Below are positions 14,572 to 18,227 of a stretch of DNA of 18,227 nucleotides, in pieces. The notes below the pieces were generated by a model. The model did no database searches, had not been told where the DNA came from, and saw nothing but the letters and a program-made list of their open reading frames with translations. The stretch comes from Pseudomonadota bacterium (GTDB lineage Bacteria > Pseudomonadota > Gammaproteobacteria > Burkholderiales > Burkholderiaceae_B). Position 1 is the stretch's first letter; each line of letters opens with the position of its first letter. The translations under genes were made by a program, and so were the position numbers. The stretch covers positions 1 through 18,227 of the forward strand of contig JAEWJD010000018.1 of NCBI GenBank assembly GCA_023386765.1, given 5' to 3'.

Positions 14572-15792
14572 ATGAAGGAAAGTACCCAGCTGGTCGGCGC
14601 GGGCCGCCACCCCGAGCGTTTCGGTGGCCTGGTGAATACGCCGATCTGCCGCGCCTCGACGATTCTGGCCGGTTCCATGGCCGAGTGGGAAGAGATGAAA
14701 CGTGCCCGCGCCGCCGAGGAGCCGGGGGCAACCACGTATGGACGCTTTGGCACGGCTACCGCGCATGCCTTCGAAGAGGCGATGGCGCAGCTTGAGGGCG
14801 GCCGGGGCGCGCTGGTGTTCCCCTCCGGCCTGGCGGCCATCGTCACCACGCTGACGGCGCTGTTGTCGGCCGGCGACCATATCTTGGTGTCGTACAGCGC
14901 CTACTCGCCCACCCGCAGCTTCCTGGATCGGGTGCTGCGCCGCTTCGGCGTGGAGGTGCAGGTCTATGACCCGGCCTGCGGCGAGGAGATCCAGTCGCTC
15001 ATGCGGCCGAACACGCGCGTGGTGTATGTCGAGTCGCCGGGCTCGGAAACGCTGGAAATCCAGGATATTCCTGCCATCGCCCGCATGGCGCATGCGCAGG
15101 GCGCTTTCGTGGTGATGGACAATACTTGGGCCACGCCACTTTTTTTCAAACCGCTGGCGCATGGGGTGGATGTCTCCATCCATGCCGCCACCAAGTACAT
15201 CGTGGGTCATTCCGACGCCATGCTGGGCGTGGTCACCTGCAATGAGGCGACCTGGTCGCGCGTCAAGCAGACCACCCAGGACATGGGGCAGACGGCCGGG
15301 CCGGACGATATTTTTCTCGCCCTGCGCGGTCTGCGCACCATGGGGTTGCGGCTGCAGCGTCACTGGGAGTCGGGCCTGCGCGTGGCGCAGTGGCTGGAAC
15401 AGCAGCCCGAGGTCGAGGCCGTGGTGCATCCGGCCTTGCCTTCGCATCCCGGGCACGCGCTCTGGAAACGCGACTACTCCGGCGCCTGCGGGCTGTTTTC
15501 CGTCGTGTTGCGAACCCGCGATGCGCAGGCCGTGGCGGCCTTCGTCGACGCCTTGCAGCATTTCGGCATCGGGGTGTCGTGGGGGGGATATGAAAGCCTG
15601 GCCATCCCGTTCACCCCGGGCGAGCACCACGGCGCGCGCTGGCCCTACCAGGGCAGCGCGGTCCGCGTGCATATCGGGCTGGAAGACCCGGAAGACCTGA
15701 TCGACGATCTGCGCCAGGCCCTGGCCGTCATGGCTGCGCGCGATTCCCTTTCACCGTCCGCGCAGCCCGAGGCCGCGCGCCAGAACGCCTGA
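14572..15792 (+). CDS. metC: MetC-type PLP-dependent lyase (cystathionine beta-lyase family)
   Basis: This 406-residue Cys/Met-metabolism fold-type I PLP enzyme splits C-S bonds by beta-elimination, releasing pyruvate and ammonia. The Schiff-base lysine is K208 in SIHAATKYIVGHSDA. Y56 and R58 (TYGRFG) would bind phosphate from the neighbouring subunit, S85-G86 fits the phosphate loop, Y111 would stack on the cofactor and D183 (VMDN) would bind the pyridine nitrogen. GGAG lies 10 nt before the ATG. It heads an operon with a DapA-family aldolase (41-bp gap) and an SDR. Housekeeping methionine synthesis is possible, but the operon partners and an adjacent Lrp-type site suggest a catabolic or specialised C-S lyase, for example on cysteine-like substrates. 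Confidence 0.9.
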   Translation: MKESTQLVGAGRHPERFGGLVNTPICRASTILAGSMAEWEEMKRARAAEEPGATTYGRFGTATAHAFEEAMAQLEGGRGALVFPSGLAAIVTTLTALLSAGDHILVSYSAYSPTRSFLDRVLRRFGVEVQVYDPACGEEIQSLMRPNTRVVYVESPGSETLEIQDIPAIARMAHAQGAFVVMDNTWATPLFFKPLAHGVDVSIHAATKYIVGHSDAMLGVVTCNEATWSRVKQTTQDMGQTAGPDDIFLALRGLRTMGLRLQRHWESGLRVAQWLEQQPEVEAVVHPALPSHPGHALWKRDYSGACGLFSVVLRTRDAQAVAAFVDALQHFGIGVSWGGYESLAIPFTPGEHHGARWPYQGSAVRVHIGLEDPEDLIDDLRQALAVMAARDSLSPSAQPEAARQNA

Positions 15793-15833
15793 GCCGGCAG
15801 CGGCCGGCATCGTCATTCTTCGAGGAGATAAAC

Positions 15834-16769
15834 ATGAGCAAAATGAAAGTCAACGGTTCCTTCGTGGCCCTGATCACGCCCTTCAACAAGGATGGCAGCG
15901 CCGACTTCGAGGCCTTCCGCGAGCTGCTGCGCTTCCAGGAAGACAACGGCACCAGCGCCGTGCTGATCATGGGGTCCACCGGTGAGGTGTCCATGCTCTC
16001 GCAGAAAGAGCGCGAGACCATCATCGTCGAGACGGCCAAGATGAAGACCGGCAAGATGAAGCTGTTCTACGGCTGCACCGGTAACAACACCGAGACCACC
16101 AAGGACTACCTGCGCTTCGCCCACGCCAACGGCGCCGATGGCGCGATCCTGGCGGCGCCGGCCTATATCTGCGCTTCCGAGTCCGATATCGAGAGCTACT
16201 TCCTGGAAGTCGCCGACGCCACCGATCTGCCGCTGGGCATCTACAACAACCCGCCGCGCGTCAAGAGCGACCTGCACTGGGACCAGCTGCTGCGCATCTT
16301 CAAGCACCCCAACTACGTGGTGCACAAAGAATCCACCACGCGCGTGGGCCAGGTAGCCCAGGTGCTCTACGGTGCTCCCGACGTGTCGGTCATGTGCTGC
16401 GACTCGCCCAACCTGGGTCTGGTGGTGCCGACCATGAGCCTGGGCGGCCACGGCACGGCCAACATGACCGGCAACATCGCGCCGGCTGAAATGACCGAGA
16501 TCTCCAAGCCCTGGACCTCGCCGGAAGTCAGCACCAGCTTCCGCGAAGCCTATCTGCGCAACCTGCAACTGCTGCACTACTCCTACTCGGCCATCAATCC
16601 GGTGGCGATCAAGTCGCTCATGAAGGCCGTGGGCCTGCCGGCCGGCGAGCTGCGCAAGCCCCTGCGCGGCCTGGAAGGCGAGCCGCTGCTCAAGGGCCTG
16701 CGCGTGGTCAAGGAACTGGGCCTGGACAAGAAGTACGGCTGGAGTTCGGCTGCGCTCAAGGCCGCCTGA
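15834..16769 (+). CDS. DapA/NanA-family (dihydrodipicolinate synthase-like) lyase/aldolase
   Basis: This 311-residue TIM-barrel class I aldolase forms a Schiff base with pyruvate or a 2-oxo acid. Residues aligning with E. coli DapA are present at the right spacing: K165 (YVVHKEST) for the Schiff base, Y137 (IYNNPPR), Y111 (APAY), S48-T49 in GSTGE instead of GTTGE, and R142, which in DapA binds the acceptor carboxylate. GGAGA lies 6 nt before the ATG. The catalytic set is intact, but the local sequence (APAYICASE, GSTGEV) departs from biosynthetic DapA, so it is probably a specialised paralogue. Placement after a pyruvate-forming lyase and before a reductase suggests aldol addition of pyruvate, or the reverse cleavage. 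Confidence 0.9.
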   Translation: MSKMKVNGSFVALITPFNKDGSADFEAFRELLRFQEDNGTSAVLIMGSTGEVSMLSQKERETIIVETAKMKTGKMKLFYGCTGNNTETTKDYLRFAHANGADGAILAAPAYICASESDIESYFLEVADATDLPLGIYNNPPRVKSDLHWDQLLRIFKHPNYVVHKESTTRVGQVAQVLYGAPDVSVMCCDSPNLGLVVPTMSLGGHGTANMTGNIAPAEMTEISKPWTSPEVSTSFREAYLRNLQLLHYSYSAINPVAIKSLMKAVGLPAGELRKPLRGLEGEPLLKGLRVVKELGLDKKYGWSSAALKAA

Positions 16770-16800
16770 GGCCGGGTCACGACACAAGGAGGAGGACGGT

Positions 16801-17580
16801 ATGGATCTGGGAATCGCGGGCCGGCACGCCATCGTGTTCGGCGGCAGTCGGGGAATGGGGCGCGCCTGCGCCCAGCAGCTGGCCAGTGAAGGCGTCAATG
16901 TGGTCATCGCCGCGCGCACCGAGAGTGTGCTGGCCGAGGCCGCGCAGGCGATGACGGCGGCCACCGGCACCCAGGTCCGTTATGTCGCCGCCGACATCAC
17001 CACGGATGCCGGGCGCGAGGCGGTGCTGGCCGCCTGCCCGGCACCGGACATCCTGGTGAACAATGCCGACGGCGTGCTGCCGGGGGACTTCCGCAACTGG
17101 ACCCAGGCCGACTGGCACGGCGCGCTGGATGCGATGGCGCTGGGGCCGATCGACATGATCCGGCGTGTGGTCGACGGCATGATGGAGCGCCGTTTCGGGC
17201 GCATCGTCAACATCGTCTCGCGCAGCGTGAAGACGCCTCAGCTTGAGCTGGGGCTGTCCAACGGGGCGCGCTCCTGCCTGGTGGGCTTCGTGGCGGGTCT
17301 GGCGCGCCAGACCGTGCGGCACAACGTCACCATCAACAACCTGCTGCCGGGGGTCTTTGCCACCGACGCACAGCGCCGTCATATCGAGGGCATGCTGGAG
17401 CCGGGCGGCAAGAGTTTCGATGAGCTCTGGGAAGAGCGCGGCACGAACAACCCGGCCGGGCGCTATGGCCAGGCCCATGAGATCGGGGCGCTGTGCGCCT
17501 TCATCTGCGCCGCGCAGGCCGGTTATATCTGTGGCCAGAGCATCCTGATCGATGGCGGGGCGTATCCGGGCACGTACTAA
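16801..17580 (+). CDS. Short-chain dehydrogenase/reductase with substituted catalytic motif
   Basis: This 259-residue SDR has an intact nucleotide-binding glycine motif (GGSRGMG, 14-20), D66 in AADIT, and NNAD (87-90) in place of NNAG. The active-site region has S140 (NIVS), but the usual YxxxK reads S153-N-G-A-R157, so Tyr becomes Ser and Lys becomes Arg. The C-terminal IDGGAYPGTY fits the classical family, so the protein is full length and not a pseudogene. AAGGAGGAGG precedes the ATG. It is the last gene of the metC operon, 31 bp after the aldolase gene. It may reduce the aldolase product with another proton donor or have a different chemistry. Such SNxxR variants recur among bacterial SDRs as I recall them. 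Confidence 0.9.
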   Translation: MDLGIAGRHAIVFGGSRGMGRACAQQLASEGVNVVIAARTESVLAEAAQAMTAATGTQVRYVAADITTDAGREAVLAACPAPDILVNNADGVLPGDFRNWTQADWHGALDAMALGPIDMIRRVVDGMMERRFGRIVNIVSRSVKTPQLELGLSNGARSCLVGFVAGLARQTVRHNVTINNLLPGVFATDAQRRHIEGMLEPGGKSFDELWEERGTNNPAGRYGQAHEIGALCAFICAAQAGYICGQSILIDGGAYPGTY

Positions 17581-17586
17581 GTGCCC

Positions 17587-17600
17587 GCCGGCGTGCCGGC
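17587..17600. other. GC-rich inverted repeat between convergent genes
   Basis: GCCGGC-GT-GCCGGC occupies the 21-bp gap between the SDR stop (17580) and the stop of the leftward secreted-protein gene (17602). It may form a hairpin that slows convergent polymerases, but there is no T-tract, so it is not a clear intrinsic terminator. Confidence 0.25.
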
Positions 17601-17601
17601 C

Positions 17602-18150
17602 CTACATGCGGGCCGAATTGATCGCCGCGCTCCAGCGCCAGCGGCCGTCACGGTAGCGGAAGTCGAGTGTGACGGCGTCGCTGGGCGCGTGCAGAAAGGG
17701 CGCATACCAGACACGCACCAGGCCCGGTGCCGGGCGCTGCCACAGGGACGCACCCGGGATCGGGCTGCCGGCCATCAGGCCCAGCGTGGAGAAATAGGCT
17801 TCGGCCCGCGGCCAGGCCTGGCCGTCGTCGAGCGGCCATTGGCCCAGCTTCTGCATACCCTGGTAGAAGGTCAGGCCGGTGGTGAAGGGGTCGGTGGCGT
17901 TTTCCGCGAAGCGTTCGGGGCTGAGCTGCCCCATGCCGTCATCCGAAGGGGCGCACAGGATGCGCTCGACCAGATCGGCCAGCGCGGCGGGTTCTGGGAT
18001 GTCCAGGCGGCCCTGCAGGGCGGGGATCAAGGTCGACGGGGTCTGGCACAGGCGGGCCTGCAACAGCAGACCGTCAGGGTTGTGGCCAGCCTGGGAGGCG
18101 CTGACGCCGGACAGGCATAGCATCAGCACGAAAGCACGGAGCCGGAACAT
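17602..18150 (-). CDS. Small secreted protein of unknown function
   Basis: I do not recognise this 182-residue protein. It has a plausible signal peptide (positive MFRLR, hydrophobic core, likely cleavage SQA21|GH), so it should be periplasmic or secreted. The mature part has two cysteines (C35 and C66) that could form a disulfide. It ends in an aromatic-rich stretch, VTLDFRYRDGRWRW, with the look of a beta hairpin. No transmembrane segment follows the signal. The ATG has no strong ribosome binding site. It converges on the SDR gene and is not part of the metC operon. The signal peptide and codon pattern make it a real gene; its function is open. Confidence 0.7.
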   Translation of the reverse strand: MFRLRAFVLMLCLSGVSASQAGHNPDGLLLQARLCQTPSTLIPALQGRLDIPEPAALADLVERILCAPSDDGMGQLSPERFAENATDPFTTGLTFYQGMQKLGQWPLDDGQAWPRAEAYFSTLGLMAGSPIPGASLWQRPAPGLVRVWYAPFLHAPSDAVTLDFRYRDGRWRWSAAINSARM

Positions 18151-18193
18151 GATGGGCGGGCAGTCGAAAAGCCCGGATTGTAGCGGGCGCGGG

Positions 18194-18216
18194 CCCCCCC
18201 CCGGGGGGGGGGGGGG
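18194..18216. repeat. C9-G14 homopolymer tract
   Basis: Nine C residues (18194-18202) are followed directly by fourteen G residues (18203-18216), about 45 bp upstream of the secreted-protein start and 11 bp from the window end. It could be a slippage-prone phase-variation tract, or a sequencing or assembly artefact at a contig end. Confidence 0.6.
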
Positions 18217-18227
18217 CGGCCGGGGCG

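Noticed and set aside
14506..16970. Long minus-strand open frames opposite metC and the dapA-like gene
   Set aside because: Both lie antisense to well-formed enzymes with intact active sites, and their products look like compositional shadows.
1..18227. Insertion sequence, phage, CRISPR, tRNA or defence island
   Set aside because: No transposase, integrase, terminal repeats, spaced identical repeats or tRNA-like folds were seen, and composition is uniform apart from AT-rich promoters.

Overview
The window is high-GC DNA with mostly co-directional gene blocks. It carries three tripartite-tricarboxylate-transporter (TTT/'Bug') periplasmic receptors and many catabolic enzymes and regulators. 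This composition is typical of Burkholderiales, most like the Alcaligenaceae (Bordetella/Achromobacter). That assignment is inferred from gene content, not from a marker gene. No tRNA, rRNA, CRISPR array, insertion sequence or phage gene was seen.

Region A (1-9900) looks like one catabolic regulon built around a GntR/FCD regulator at 6661-7365. To its left, transcribed leftward, are a TTT receptor, a LigB extradiol dioxygenase with a LigA-like tail, a gamma-glutamyltransferase-family enzyme, a Gfo/Idh/MocA dehydrogenase and a Rieske oxygenase. To its right, also leftward, are a fumarylacetoacetate-hydrolase-family enzyme, a second TTT receptor and a RidA-family protein. A strong bidirectional terminator (7387-7419) separates the regulator from ridA. 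Three control regions (about 2707-2737, 6530-6575 and 9825-9856) carry GTATAC-like sites spaced exactly 20 bp apart. This suggests one regulator controls all three transcription units. The enzymes fit capture of an aromatic acid, ring hydroxylation, rearomatisation of the dihydrodiol (Gfo/Idh as in phthalate dihydrodiol dehydrogenase), meta-cleavage and processing of the cleavage product. The gamma-glutamyltransferase and RidA genes hint at a nitrogen-containing substrate, but the substrate cannot be read from the sequence.

Region B (10286-17580) is an amino-acid/2-oxo-acid block. A TTT receptor and a D-amino-acid dehydrogenase (DadA) form a leftward operon beside an Lrp/AsnC regulator. A divergent LysR regulator is followed by a rightward operon of a MetC-type PLP lyase, a DapA/NanA-family pyruvate lyase/aldolase and an SDR whose YxxxK motif is replaced. 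A nearly identical 15-16 bp site (GGTGAATATT(C)TTTCG) lies upstream of both the receptor-dadA operon and the metC operon, so the Lrp-type regulator may control both.

The right end holds a small secreted protein of unknown function and a C9G14 homopolymer tract. The largest gene-free stretch is 9769-10285. Its first part is a control region; I recognise nothing in the rest.
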